DNA of 64,000 nucleotides, taken from contig NZ_JABASQ010000001.1 of the NCBI RefSeq assembly GCF_016107535.1, positions 1-64,000 on the forward strand, in the 5' to 3' direction. The DNA is from Psychrobacter cibarius (GTDB lineage: Bacteria; Pseudomonadota; Gammaproteobacteria; Pseudomonadales; Moraxellaceae). Under the pieces are notes generated by a model. That model saw only the letters and a list, made by a program, of their open reading frames with translations. It did no database searches and was not told where the DNA came from. The position numbers and the translations under genes are program-made. Numbering within the stretch: position 1 is the first letter of the stretch; each line of letters begins with the position of its first letter. This document shows positions 7,887 to 16,861 of the stretch, one piece after another.

Positions 7887-7917
7887 GTAGAGCAGCAATG
7901 AGGCAGCGATAATACTG

Positions 7918-8006
7918 CTAATGCAAGTTATTCTTGCATTAGCAAATATACCACCCTTAAAAACAGCTTGCATTGATACTGATAATGCAATAATATCTTG
8001 CATTAA
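7918..8006 (+). promoter_or_regulatory. Five-copy TTGCATT array before the HTH-AlaA gene
   Basis: The word TTGCATT or its complement occurs five times in 89 bp: a perfect inverted pair CTAATGCAAG / CTTGCATTAG (7918-7927 and 7933-7942), then 7968-7974, 7983-7989 (complement) and 7998-8004. The array ends 64 bp before the start codon of a protein that has its own helix-turn-helix. It is a candidate autoregulatory operator. Confidence 0.5.
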
Positions 8007-8070
8007 GGCTTAATTAAAACAAATGCCTGCTTTCCTTCTCTCGATTACCAACTACTGAATAAAGGTTTGA

Positions 8071-9720
8071 ATGACTATGGCTGATGACAAGAATAAAGGC
8101 TCACAAGCCGAAAGACTGGTACAGCTACGTCGTGATAAAGGGCTGACTGCTGAACAATTAGCGCAAGCCATGACCGCAGCAGGCGCAAAAGTCAGTCGCG
8201 GGGCTATCTCAAATTGGGAGCGTGGCACCAACGGTATTGTGTCATCTAAGCTGCCAACCCTCGCACACATTTTAGGCTGCAGCGAAGGCTATCTGTTACG
8301 CGGTGAACTAAAAAACGACAGTAATAATAATAAAGAGGTGAGTAAGAGCGCTCATTCTCATAATAAGAATAGTCAAAATACGTCATCTGCTCAAACTGAC
8401 AAGATACATGACTCCCAAGCCAATCAAACGACTACAACTCCTACTATAGATACAAACTCACAAAATAACCCTATGAGTGGTCACACTATGAACACAATAA
8501 AAAAATCGGATAAATTACAAAATGTTTGCTATGACATTCGCGGTCCGCTACTACAAACAGCCAATAAGATGGAAGCAGAAGGCAAACGTATATTAAAGCT
8601 GAACGTCGGTAACCCAGCCCCCTTTGGTTTAGAAGCCCCGCATGAGATTTTGCGCGATGTGGCGATGAACCTACCAGACGCGACCGGTTATTCCGACTCG
8701 CAAGGGATTTTTTCAGCGCGCAAAGCCGTCTTACAGTACTATCAATCAAAGGGGTTGCTATCGGCAGTTGATGTCCGTGATGTCTATTTGGGCAACGGAG
8801 TTTCTGAGCTGATTGTAATGACCATGCAGGCTTTGATGAATGATGGTGACGAAGTGCTTATCCCAATGCCAGACTACCCGCTTTGGACGGCAGCGGCGAA
8901 CCTAGCTGGCGGCACAGCGGTACATTATCGCTGTAATGAAGACGACAATTGGCATCCTGATATCGAAGACATTAAATCTAAAATCACCTCTAAAACCAAA
9001 GGTATCGTAGTGATTAACCCTAATAATCCAACGGGTTCACTTTATAGTGATGAATTGCTGAAACAAATTATTGAGGTCGCTAAAGCGCATGATTTAATCA
9101 TCATGGCCGATGAAATTTATGATCGTATTCTTTATGATGATATGGTACACACCCCAATGAGTACGTTGACTGATGATGTGCTGGTGCTCTCATACAATGG
9201 ATTATCAAAATCGCATCGTATCGCGGGATTCCGGGCAGGTTGGATGATGGTGTCTGGCAAAAAACACCATGCCACTGACTTTATCGAAGGCTTGGACATG
9301 TTAGCGTCTATGCGCTTGTGTTCCAACGTCCAAGGTCAGTATGCCATTCAAACGGCGATGGGTGGCTATCAAAGCATGAAAGAGCTCACGTCAGAGCGTG
9401 GGCGCTTATATAAGCAGCGTGAAATGGCTGTGTCACGGCTTAATGCGATCAAAGGTATCTCTTGTACCATGCCACAAGGCGCGTTTTATTGCTTTCCAAA
9501 GATGGATCCTGATATTTACCCTATCGAAGATGATATGGCATTTATGATGGATTTGCTTGTTGAAGAAAATGTCTTAATGGTGCAAGGAACAGGCTTTAAC
9601 TGGGATAAGCCCGATCATTTCCGCTTGGTATTTTTGCCAAACCTACATGATTTAGAAGATGCCATGGATCGCTTAGATCGCTTCTTTGCCAAAAAACGCA
9701 AACAATTTGGTACCGAATAG
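8071..9720 (+). CDS. alaA: XRE-type HTH domain fused to alanine aminotransferase AlaA
   Basis: A 549-residue fusion. Residues about 11-72 are an XRE/Cro-type helix-turn-helix (GLTAEQLAQAM, then VSRGAISNWERG). Residues about 75-138 are a hydrophilic Asn/Ser/Thr/Gln linker. From residue 140 (MNTIKKSDKLQNVCYDIRGP) the protein aligns from memory with E. coli AlaA, the PLP enzyme converting pyruvate and glutamate to alanine and 2-oxoglutarate. PLP motifs are NPNNPTGS, MADEIYDRILYD and the Schiff-base Lys380 in SYNGLSKSHRIAGFRAGW. The ATG at 140 could be an internal start giving a free enzyme. The DNA-binding part is expected to sense amino-acid or PLP state, in the style of MocR but with an XRE domain; this is inference. 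A repeat array just upstream may be its operator. Confidence 0.9.
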   Translation: MTMADDKNKGSQAERLVQLRRDKGLTAEQLAQAMTAAGAKVSRGAISNWERGTNGIVSSKLPTLAHILGCSEGYLLRGELKNDSNNNKEVSKSAHSHNKNSQNTSSAQTDKIHDSQANQTTTTPTIDTNSQNNPMSGHTMNTIKKSDKLQNVCYDIRGPLLQTANKMEAEGKRILKLNVGNPAPFGLEAPHEILRDVAMNLPDATGYSDSQGIFSARKAVLQYYQSKGLLSAVDVRDVYLGNGVSELIVMTMQALMNDGDEVLIPMPDYPLWTAAANLAGGTAVHYRCNEDDNWHPDIEDIKSKITSKTKGIVVINPNNPTGSLYSDELLKQIIEVAKAHDLIIMADEIYDRILYDDMVHTPMSTLTDDVLVLSYNGLSKSHRIAGFRAGWMMVSGKKHHATDFIEGLDMLASMRLCSNVQGQYAIQTAMGGYQSMKELTSERGRLYKQREMAVSRLNAIKGISCTMPQGAFYCFPKMDPDIYPIEDDMAFMMDLLVEENVLMVQGTGFNWDKPDHFRLVFLPNLHDLEDAMDRLDRFFAKKRKQFGTE

Positions 9721-9736
9721 ACCTTAATTTGACATA

Positions 9737-9776
9737 AAAAAACGCTTATCGGCATGATGCTGATAAGCGTTTTTTA
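9737..9776. terminator. Bidirectional terminator between alaA and pit
   Basis: Stem AACGCTTATC (9741-9750) and GATAAGCGTT (9762-9771), with A-run before and T-run after. It serves both convergent genes. Confidence 0.85.
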
Positions 9777-9840
9777 TTTGAAATGTGCTTATAAATAACG
9801 TTAAATAAGACTTAAACAAAAACTTTAATAAGCATACGTT

Positions 9841-11448
9841 TTAAAAAATATTGACCAAAATGATATAACTGATTGCAGACATTGCCGCTGCTGCAGGAAG
9901 AGTAATGATCCATGCCAAACCGATAGGTTTCATCAACGCCCAATTGGTGTCTCTATTGACAATACCGATACCCAGTACTGCACCGACCAAGGTATGTGTG
10001 CTTGAGACAGGCAGCCCCATAGTTGATGCGCCCATAACCACTGCAGCCGCAGCCAATTCAGCTGAAAAACCAGAAGCGGGATGCATTTTTGCCAAGTTGG
10101 TACCAACCGTTTGAATGACTTCTTTACCAATGAACCAAAGACCAACGATAAGCGCAACACCAAAGGTCAGCATAACCGCAGGCGGTACAGCAGCTTCAGT
10201 CGCAATGCTATTGGTACGGATAACATCCATAATCGCGGCAAAAGGACCGACTGCATTGGCAATATCGTTTGAGCCGTGGCTAAAGGCAAAAGCAGAGGCG
10301 GTAAAGACTTGCATCCAGCTAAACATAATAAACGTCGCTTTGGTCAAATCCTCTTTATGTTTACCGCGGATACTCTTGGTATAGATAAAGGTCGCAAGCC
10401 ACACTAGCGCCGCGATCATACCCATGATTAAAAAGCCTTGCAGCGTCGTCATGCCATTATTGACATTCTTTAGACCTTTAAAGATGACCAAAGAGGCCAT
10501 GACCGCGCCGCCTGCAGCCGCAATGATAGGAACCCATTGCTTCAACGCTTTTAGCGTATCAAGGTTGCTGCGTTCATTTTCAATCTCATAAAGCTGTTTA
10601 TAATAATCAGTCTCTAAATCTTCAACATCGCAATCATCATCTTTGTAGATTTCTTGATCACGCAACATCGCTGACGTATAGGCAAGTTGTTCTGATTCTG
10701 TTAAACCGTCCAAAAATTCTTTGTGGTTTTGTTTTAAGGTTTTTTTGTCGCCTTTCAAAGTCGCAATGTGCGCCTCTGTTCTATCATTATATTCAATGAT
10801 GTTTTTCTTAATCTGTCCATATAATACATAGGACAAAACGCCACCCAATAGCGGTGATAATACCCAAGAAATCGCGATGGTGCCAATCGTACTCCAATTC
10901 ACCGTTGATAATGCCATTTCAGTACCACCTAACGTGATACCTAATACAACAGAGCTACCAACAACGCCGCCAATAATAGCGTGCGTGGTCGAAACGGGCA
11001 GACCCTTTTTGGTGGCAAATAACAGCCAAAATGCGGCAGCGATGAGCGCTGACAGCATGACATAAATGAATTGGTTGGGCGTTACTGAAAGACCATCTAA
11101 ATCGACAATGCCGCTTCGAATGGTATCGGTGACTTCACCACCTGCCAGTACGGCTCCGGACACTTCAAATATCGCTGCGATACCCAATGCTTGTGGAATG
11201 GTCAACGTCCCCGCACCTACTGAGGTACCAAAGGAGTTGGCGACATCGTTACCACCAATATTGAATGCCATAAAGACACCAAAAGCGGTGGCCACAATAA
11301 ATAGCGTCGTCTGTTGACGCATCGTGTAATCTAGACCCCACCACAAAAAGTAGGCGGTCATCGCAATCAGTAAAATGGCAAAAAATAGATTTATTCTCAT
11401 AGAACCGACTGATTTGACTGGCTCTGTAGAACTGTTGCTAATACCCAT
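9841..11448 (-). CDS. pit: PiT-family inorganic phosphate transporter
   Basis: A 535-residue inner-membrane permease with about 10-12 hydrophobic segments. It has the two PiT signature repeats, GGNDVANSFGTSVGAG near residue 66 and HGSNDIANAVGPFAA in the C-terminal half. A large hydrophilic cytoplasmic loop (about 220-300) rich in Glu, Asp and Lys splits the protein, as in long bacterial Pit proteins. It takes up metal-phosphate with protons, or phosphate with sodium. The start at 11448 has AGGA 11 bases upstream, a long spacing; an internal ATG at 11400 (MRINLFFAILL) is the alternative. Upstream on the same strand is the polyphosphate:AMP phosphotransferase gene, separated by 639 bp, so the two share a theme rather than an evident operon. 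Confidence 0.92.
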   Translation of the reverse strand: MGISNSSTEPVKSVGSMRINLFFAILLIAMTAYFLWWGLDYTMRQQTTLFIVATAFGVFMAFNIGGNDVANSFGTSVGAGTLTIPQALGIAAIFEVSGAVLAGGEVTDTIRSGIVDLDGLSVTPNQFIYVMLSALIAAAFWLLFATKKGLPVSTTHAIIGGVVGSSVVLGITLGGTEMALSTVNWSTIGTIAISWVLSPLLGGVLSYVLYGQIKKNIIEYNDRTEAHIATLKGDKKTLKQNHKEFLDGLTESEQLAYTSAMLRDQEIYKDDDCDVEDLETDYYKQLYEIENERSNLDTLKALKQWVPIIAAAGGAVMASLVIFKGLKNVNNGMTTLQGFLIMGMIAALVWLATFIYTKSIRGKHKEDLTKATFIMFSWMQVFTASAFAFSHGSNDIANAVGPFAAIMDVIRTNSIATEAAVPPAVMLTFGVALIVGLWFIGKEVIQTVGTNLAKMHPASGFSAELAAAAVVMGASTMGLPVSSTHTLVGAVLGIGIVNRDTNWALMKPIGLAWIITLPAAAAMSAISYIILVNIF

Positions 11449-12087
11449 ACGTTGATACGTCCTGCGTAAGCTGATTGAAATTATAGGCGGTTGATGACAT
11501 TGCGCGGCTATTAATAATGCTCATGATAGCTTCTGACATTAATATAACGTATATAAAACGCGCAATATGCTTGCTAAAAAACGGTTTTTCTTACTGCTAT
11601 CTTGGCGCTCTACCCTAGCGCTTACCTTTTATTTACTCGTATTTTATTTTACGTAAAGGCAGTAAATAAGGTAAAACACATCACTCAATATGTCACAAAG
11701 CCGCAAGGAATATTGCCAAATCGTCTGATTACAGCAGCTTGCGGCTTAGAGATGTCGTAGTAATAATTTTGGTTCTAATAACTGCTATTGTAAGAACCTT
11801 TGCTAAACTTATTAACCAGAGTGATTAAAATGTCTGTGTCAAAGGGTAAAAACACGCTACTCACTCAGTGAGTTTCGTGCACAGCAGGAGCTATTACGCG
11901 CCTATTATATTAAATATAAGCGCATAATGCATGATGATATTGCAAGATTTGTAACTGCCAGCATATGTGTTAGAAAACATCCTGCTGTAACGCCGCATTA
12001 TACTCTCTTTCCCTAAATTTATTTAACGTTAAATATATAATTATGGCGCTTTGTAAACAGCTACCTAATTGAATGACCAATCACATA
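11449..12087. other. Non-coding region between pit and pap with two inverted repeats
   Basis: No convincing gene. It should hold the pap 3' end and the pit promoter. One imperfect inverted repeat pairs 11622-11637 (TTACCTTTTATTTACT) with 11661-11674 (two-base bulge). A second perfect one pairs AAGCCGCAAG (11698-11707) with CTTGCGGCTT (11738-11747). Neither is followed by a T-run. I see no recognisable Pho box. Confidence 0.5.
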
Positions 12088-13731
12088 TCAGCTGCCACAC
12101 ACCGCTGATAGTTGCTTAATCGCATGATCTAAAACATCCAAACGTGCTTGACGCTTCTCATTGGCCGCGATGACGTACCACGGTGCGTACTCTGTATCGG
12201 TACGTGCCAGCATATCCGCCGCAGACTGCACATAATCCGACCATTTATCACGGTTACGCCAGTCATCGTCCGTCAGCTTAAACTGCTTGTGCGGTGTCTT
12301 TTGACGTGCCTCAAAACGTTTAAGCTGTTCTTTTTTATCGATAGCCAACCAGTATTTGATAACGATTGTCCCCGCCGCGGCTAAATTCGCCTCAAAACGA
12401 TTGATTTCATCGTAAGCACGCTGCCATTCCTCATCAGTGGCAAACCCCTCAATGCGCTCAACCAAAACGCGCCCATACCAAGTCCGATCAAAAATGGCAA
12501 TACGGCTAATACGGTCGGTTTGCTCGTTCGGAAGTTTGGTCCAAAAACGCCATAGATAAGGATGTTGCAGCTCATATAGCATTGGCGCACTGATATTATA
12601 AATTTGATACTCGCGTGGGTCGAGCGGCGCAACCAATCTTTTGATCGCGCCGCCTTTGCCAGCAGCGTCCATTCCTTCAAAGGCAAAAACGATATGACGC
12701 CCTTTGCGCGCACGCAGCAACTGAGCAAGGCGAACTTGTTTTTCTACCAACGCATCACGGTAGTCCGACTTATCAATCTCTGCCTCATTGATATCTTTTA
12801 AACATTTAGGGATTTTTACAGGTTCAAACTTTTCTGATTTGAGTGATTGCTGAGCTTGCTTCTTAGCCTTTGACTTATCAGAGGTTTGTACTGTATTTCT
12901 TTTACTACTCATTAGCGCGGTTTGCATCTCTTGTAGCACTTCATGGCAAAAATGGTCAGCCGCATCTGACTTGTCATCACCATCAATGATGATCCAATCA
13001 TCTTGCTGGCGTAGCAGAACGGTAGCCACTTGATTAAAGGTTTCGATAACTTTTTTACTATTCCAGTCAATTTGGTATAAAAACTGCGGATCGGCTTCAT
13101 CGTCATTCAGTCGCGCTTGCAACGTTTCGATATCGACATGGAACCAGCATTTAAGCAGTCGGGTTTGATTGGCAGCGAGGTCTTGTTCGAATGCTTGTAG
13201 CTTGATAAGCTGCTGCTGTAAATAGGCTTGCCATTGCGCAATAGGTAACGCTTTGTCGTTGTCAGACTTGTCATTGTCTGATGTTGCCATACGCATGACG
13301 TTATAAAGCAAGTCAGCATACCAGTTGCCAAAATAAACCATCACATCGCCATGACGGGGTAATGCCTTGGTATGTGCCTGCCAAATCGGCTGATACGCTA
13401 AGGGACAATCACCAACGGTTGCCTCAACTTTAAGTAGTCGAGGATCTACCCATTGGCGCAATTGCTTGACAGCAGTGCCCTTGCCTGCCTGCTCCATACC
13501 ATTGACCAATACCAATAGCCCTGTTGGTTTATTGAGAGTTGGTGGCGTCTGTTGCCGCGTTGCTCGTAGAGCATATTGGGCGGTGACCAGTGACAATCTC
13601 AGTGCATCTTTGTCCATAGAAAACTGGCTCAGGGGATTGGGGGTTAAGCGTTCATCGATAATCTGCTCACTAAATTGTGCACTTAGCGCTTGTGGTGCGG
13701 TGGGTTCAGTCGTCTTATTATTTTTGCTCAT
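12088..13731 (-). CDS. pap: Polyphosphate:AMP phosphotransferase (two-domain PPK2 family)
   Basis: About 547 residues in two PPK2 domains (roughly 40-280 and 300-545), the architecture of Acinetobacter johnsonii PAP, which makes ADP from AMP and polyphosphate. The C-terminal domain looks active: Walker A GMDAAGKGGAIKR, Walker B-type IAIFDRTWYGRVLVER, and the lid with RFEARQKTPHKQFK. The N-terminal domain keeps GMEQAGKGTAVK but has VYFGNWYADLL where the other has FDRTWYGR, so Asp and Arg are missing and it is probably structural. ATGs occur at 13743, 13740 and 13731. AGGA overlaps or touches the first two, so 13731 (MSKNNK, spacing 11) is preferred, with limited certainty. The neighbouring Pit gene fits a phosphate/polyphosphate theme. 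Confidence 0.9.
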   Translation of the reverse strand: MSKNNKTTEPTAPQALSAQFSEQIIDERLTPNPLSQFSMDKDALRLSLVTAQYALRATRQQTPPTLNKPTGLLVLVNGMEQAGKGTAVKQLRQWVDPRLLKVEATVGDCPLAYQPIWQAHTKALPRHGDVMVYFGNWYADLLYNVMRMATSDNDKSDNDKALPIAQWQAYLQQQLIKLQAFEQDLAANQTRLLKCWFHVDIETLQARLNDDEADPQFLYQIDWNSKKVIETFNQVATVLLRQQDDWIIIDGDDKSDAADHFCHEVLQEMQTALMSSKRNTVQTSDKSKAKKQAQQSLKSEKFEPVKIPKCLKDINEAEIDKSDYRDALVEKQVRLAQLLRARKGRHIVFAFEGMDAAGKGGAIKRLVAPLDPREYQIYNISAPMLYELQHPYLWRFWTKLPNEQTDRISRIAIFDRTWYGRVLVERIEGFATDEEWQRAYDEINRFEANLAAAGTIVIKYWLAIDKKEQLKRFEARQKTPHKQFKLTDDDWRNRDKWSDYVQSAADMLARTDTEYAPWYVIAANEKRQARLDVLDHAIKQLSAVCGS

Positions 13732-13984
13732 AACTGTCATCATCCTATGATTGAAAGCGTGTTAGCGCCATCATAGCATTGCAGCAATTCGGTAAATAAC
13801 GCTGCTATGTAACAGTTTGACATTTGTATTCTGCTTTATTTTCTTTTAAGGTGAACACAATCTCAGACACATGCTGTAATCACGCTCTATAAATACAAAA
13901 ACCGAAAGTATAAAACATGGTTTATCCTGAGCTTTTTATTTGCAACCTTTTAACCCTCTTTACTTTTATGCAGGTTTACTGACC

Positions 13985-14695
13985 ATGGCCTCTTTAGCCG
14001 ATTTACAACAACATTTGAACCGTTTTTGGGCACTGCCTTATCATGAAGATTTGGCATTAAACGATAAACTTAGCGAGGTGCAAGCTTGGCAACGAGATCG
14101 TATTCAGAACACTCACAAAGACTTGTTTGAGCAACCTCAAAATCAGCTGATGGCAGATTATTTTTTGACACAGTTGTATGGCGGCGATGAGTTTAAATTG
14201 TTGGCCAAACAGTTAGAACGCATTGTACCTAAAGCGCAAAAAGTTGAACGTTTTGCGCCAGCAGCGGCTTTAGAAACCGGCAGCATGGCGATACAAGCAG
14301 CTATCTTGGCGATAGAGCTGGATTTACATTTAGCAGAATGGCTATTGGCTCAAGATTTAGCCGTTAACGAAGACAACATGCTGAACGCCTATCGTGCGGT
14401 CAATGAAGCCGACACCAGACGTATCCAAATCGGTCATTTAAAAGAGGTGTGCTATCGTACCGATAAATATATAAACTCTTTTATGTTGCAAAAAGCCTTT
14501 GCCTTGGCTAAAGGCACCGCCTACCGTTACAACTATCAGCCTTTGTATGAATTTATCGATTCAGGCTTTAAAGCGATGAAACCACTAAAAAGTGTCAGCG
14601 GCTTTATTGAACCGTTTTGTGAGCGTGAGCTTGAGATTATTGACCGTGTTCATGAGACGGATAATGGCGGTAAGCCAATGACGTTTGGTGTATGA
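13985..14695 (+). CDS. FFLEELY-motif protein, function unknown
   Basis: A 236-residue soluble protein, mostly alpha-helical by composition. It resembles the Moraxellaceae proteins named after an FFLEELY motif; here that segment reads DYFLTQLYGGDEFK (about residues 57-70). No catalytic motif, signal peptide or membrane segment is visible. ATG 13985 is preferred over an upstream in-frame TTG at 13940 because the conserved part begins there; the CAGG ten bases upstream is a weak ribosome binding site. It lies directly before ubiE-ubiJ-ubiB on the same strand, 81 bp from ubiE. It could belong to the same transcript, but no role in quinone synthesis is known to me. Confidence 0.7.
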   Translation: MASLADLQQHLNRFWALPYHEDLALNDKLSEVQAWQRDRIQNTHKDLFEQPQNQLMADYFLTQLYGGDEFKLLAKQLERIVPKAQKVERFAPAAALETGSMAIQAAILAIELDLHLAEWLLAQDLAVNEDNMLNAYRAVNEADTRRIQIGHLKEVCYRTDKYINSFMLQKAFALAKGTAYRYNYQPLYEFIDSGFKAMKPLKSVSGFIEPFCERELEIIDRVHETDNGGKPMTFGV

Positions 14696-14776
14696 TAGAC
14701 GCATCATTTGCTTGGTTAGCTGCTATTTTATACCTTGCAAACCAATAATCATAAAAGTGAATAACAGGATAATGCT

Positions 14777-15925
14777 ATGACCGATAACACCAATAACAAC
14801 ACCGCTCACTCTGACCAAAAGCCAGCGCTCAACACCACAACTAATGGTCACCTGCAAGATAAATTGGTCAGAGATAGCATCACCCACAATCAAAATATTA
14901 CGTCACAAGTACAAGCACGTCGAAGCTATGAAACTAATACTACGCTTAATACAGGTATTGATGCTGGCGTCGAAAACAGCAAGAGAAATGACTTTACACA
15001 AGTCCAAGACCTACCAACGGGAACGCCACAAGGCCAACAAACCACTATGCCAAATAATACTACCAGCAACAACGCCAATAACAACACTGTAGACAATGCA
15101 TCTGCACAAATACAAACCGCCAAACAAACACTTTTTAATCAGCGTGATGACATCAATAACCCACATACGCCTGATACCGATGGTAATGAAGAAACGCATT
15201 TTGGCTACAAGACTGTCAACAAGGCTGAAAAGCAAGCGCGCGTTGCGGACGTATTTACCTCAGTTGCCAAAAAATACGACATCATGAACGACTTAATGTC
15301 ATTTGGTATTCATCGCCTATGGAAGCGTTATGCCATTAGCTTATCAGGCGTGCGTGCGGGTCAGCATGTACTTGATATCGCTGGCGGTACGGGTGATTTA
15401 GCCAAAGTATTTAGTCGTGAAGTCGGTAGAAATGGCCATGTAGTGTTATCAGATATCAATGCCGCCATGCTAGAAGTCGGTCGTGAACGCTTAATCAATG
15501 CTGGCTGTAACAACGTCGATTTTGTACTTGCCAATGCAGAAACACTCGCGCCATTCGATGACAATAGCTTTGATTTGGTCACTATCAGCTTTGGTCTACG
15601 TAATGTCACGGACAAAGACGCAGCGCTCAAATCGATGTATCGCGTGCTTAAGCCAGGTGGACGTTTATTAATTTTGGAGTTCTCAAAACCTGTATTTGAG
15701 CCATTGTCTAAAGCCTATGATTTATACTCATTTACCGCCTTACCTATTATGGGCAAGCTGATTGCCAATGATTCTGAGAGCTATCAATACTTGGCCGAAT
15801 CGATTCGTATGCATCCTGATCAACAGACGTTGAAACAAATGATGCAGCAAGCGGGCTTTGAAAATTGTGATTATCATAACTTGACGGCTGGTATTGTCGC
15901 TGTCCATCGCGGCTTTAAAGCGTAA
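14777..15925 (+). CDS. ubiE: Ubiquinone/menaquinone C-methyltransferase UbiE with long N-terminal extension
   Basis: UbiE C-methylates the benzoquinol ring in ubiquinone synthesis (and demethylmenaquinol where present) using S-adenosylmethionine. The methyltransferase core starts near residue 139 ([14 protein letters not shown]) and runs to the end. It has motif [43 protein letters not shown] [14 protein letters not shown], and [15 protein letters not shown]. The usual length is about 250 residues, but this protein has 382. The first 138 are a low-complexity stretch rich in Asn, Thr and Gln, with no signal or fold that I recognise. The start at 14777 has AGGA eight bases upstream, and the extension is in frame without stops, so it is probably translated. 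First gene of ubiE-ubiJ-ubiB. Confidence 0.93.
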   Translation: MTDNTNNNTAHSDQKPALNTTTNGHLQDKLVRDSITHNQNITSQVQARRSYETNTTLNTGIDAGVENSKRNDFTQVQDLPTGTPQGQQTTMPNNTTSNNANNNTVDNASAQIQTAKQTLFNQRDDINNPHTPDTDGNEETHFGYKTVNKAEKQARVADVFTSVAKKYDIMNDLMSFGIHRLWKRYAISLSGVRAGQHVLDIAGGTGDLAKVFSREVGRNGHVVLSDINAAMLEVGRERLINAGCNNVDFVLANAETLAPFDDNSFDLVTISFGLRNVTDKDAALKSMYRVLKPGGRLLILEFSKPVFEPLSKAYDLYSFTALPIMGKLIANDSESYQYLAESIRMHPDQQTLKQMMQQAGFENCDYHNLTAGIVAVHRGFKA

Positions 15926-16036
15926 TATTAAGTTAAAAACCATCGTAATAGACATGCCATCACGTAAAGTGGTGGCAACTCACCTTTACAAATGATGCGC
16001 TCTTTTAAGGCGCTCAACTGACTATGCGAGAGCCTT

Positions 16037-16741
16037 ATGCTGACTGTTCTACTTTTGGCGGGTGCCGAAAAGCTGATTAACCTTGCTATTGCGAGTGATG
16101 AAATTACCAAATCAGGATTGGCACCGCTTGCTGGCAAAGTGTTGCGACTCAATATGGCCATGCCTGAGATTCGTTTGGATATTTTATTCACTCATGAGCG
16201 TTTGCGTTTTGAGCCGGTGACAACAGACAGCGTGTTTGAGCAAAGTGGCGCGATGAACGAGCACCAACAGGCCAGTATGGAGCGCGCACGGATTGGTCAT
16301 AGTCGCCCAGACTGTACCATTACTGTAGATAACCCAGCGCAACTGCTGAATCTGATGCGCGGTACCGAGGGCAACTTGCCTATCGCGGGTGATTACAAGG
16401 TGCTGATGCAGCTCAAACAACTGGTCGCAGGCTTTGATCCAGACGTCGCAGGACAGCTTGAGCCATTTATTGGTAAGCCGATGGCCAGTCAGTTACATCT
16501 ACTTATATCACAGCTAAAAGGTAGCTGGCGTCATAGTGCTAAACGCGCTTTTGACGATGTCAGCGACTGGGCTAATGAGGTGGCAGGTAATAGTGCTCCT
16601 GATCCTACCGAGGCAGCAGAAGTAAACGATCTTAAGCAGCAACTGTTAAAGCTGCGGGCTGATGTCGAACGTGAAGAGGCCAAACTTGCTGCTATCAAAG
16701 ATGAACAGGCACGTTTTCTCAATAACTCATTTCATCAATAA
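16037..16741 (+). CDS. ubiJ: Ubiquinone biosynthesis accessory factor UbiJ (SCP2 domain)
   Basis: A 234-residue protein. The N-terminal part (about 5-115) is SCP2-like and would form a lipid-binding pocket for ubiquinone intermediates, working with UbiK and the Ubi complex. A charged C-terminal coiled coil (about 198-230, LKQQLLKLRADVEREEAKLAAIKDE) is the expected place for contact with UbiK. Its position between ubiE and ubiB is the classical order in gammaproteobacteria and supports the call. The start at 16037 follows GAGAG by a few bases. The protein is somewhat longer than E. coli UbiJ but has the same domain order. Confidence 0.88.
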   Translation: MLTVLLLAGAEKLINLAIASDEITKSGLAPLAGKVLRLNMAMPEIRLDILFTHERLRFEPVTTDSVFEQSGAMNEHQQASMERARIGHSRPDCTITVDNPAQLLNLMRGTEGNLPIAGDYKVLMQLKQLVAGFDPDVAGQLEPFIGKPMASQLHLLISQLKGSWRHSAKRAFDDVSDWANEVAGNSAPDPTEAAEVNDLKQQLLKLRADVEREEAKLAAIKDEQARFLNNSFHQ

Positions 16742-16861
16742 CTGTTGTCGTCGATGATCGCTAAATCCTATTATCGATAGCGCTTTTTATAGATAAGTGC
16801 AATTTATAAATAAGTGCAATGCCCATCCTATTTTCGACTTTTTTTAGAGTACCCATACCTC

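Noticed and set aside
11850..12016. 56-codon open stretch between pit and pap (VKTRYSLSEFRAQQELL...)
   Set aside because: No start codon with a ribosome binding site at its beginning, no recognised similarity, and it lies in an AT-rich gap; probably chance.
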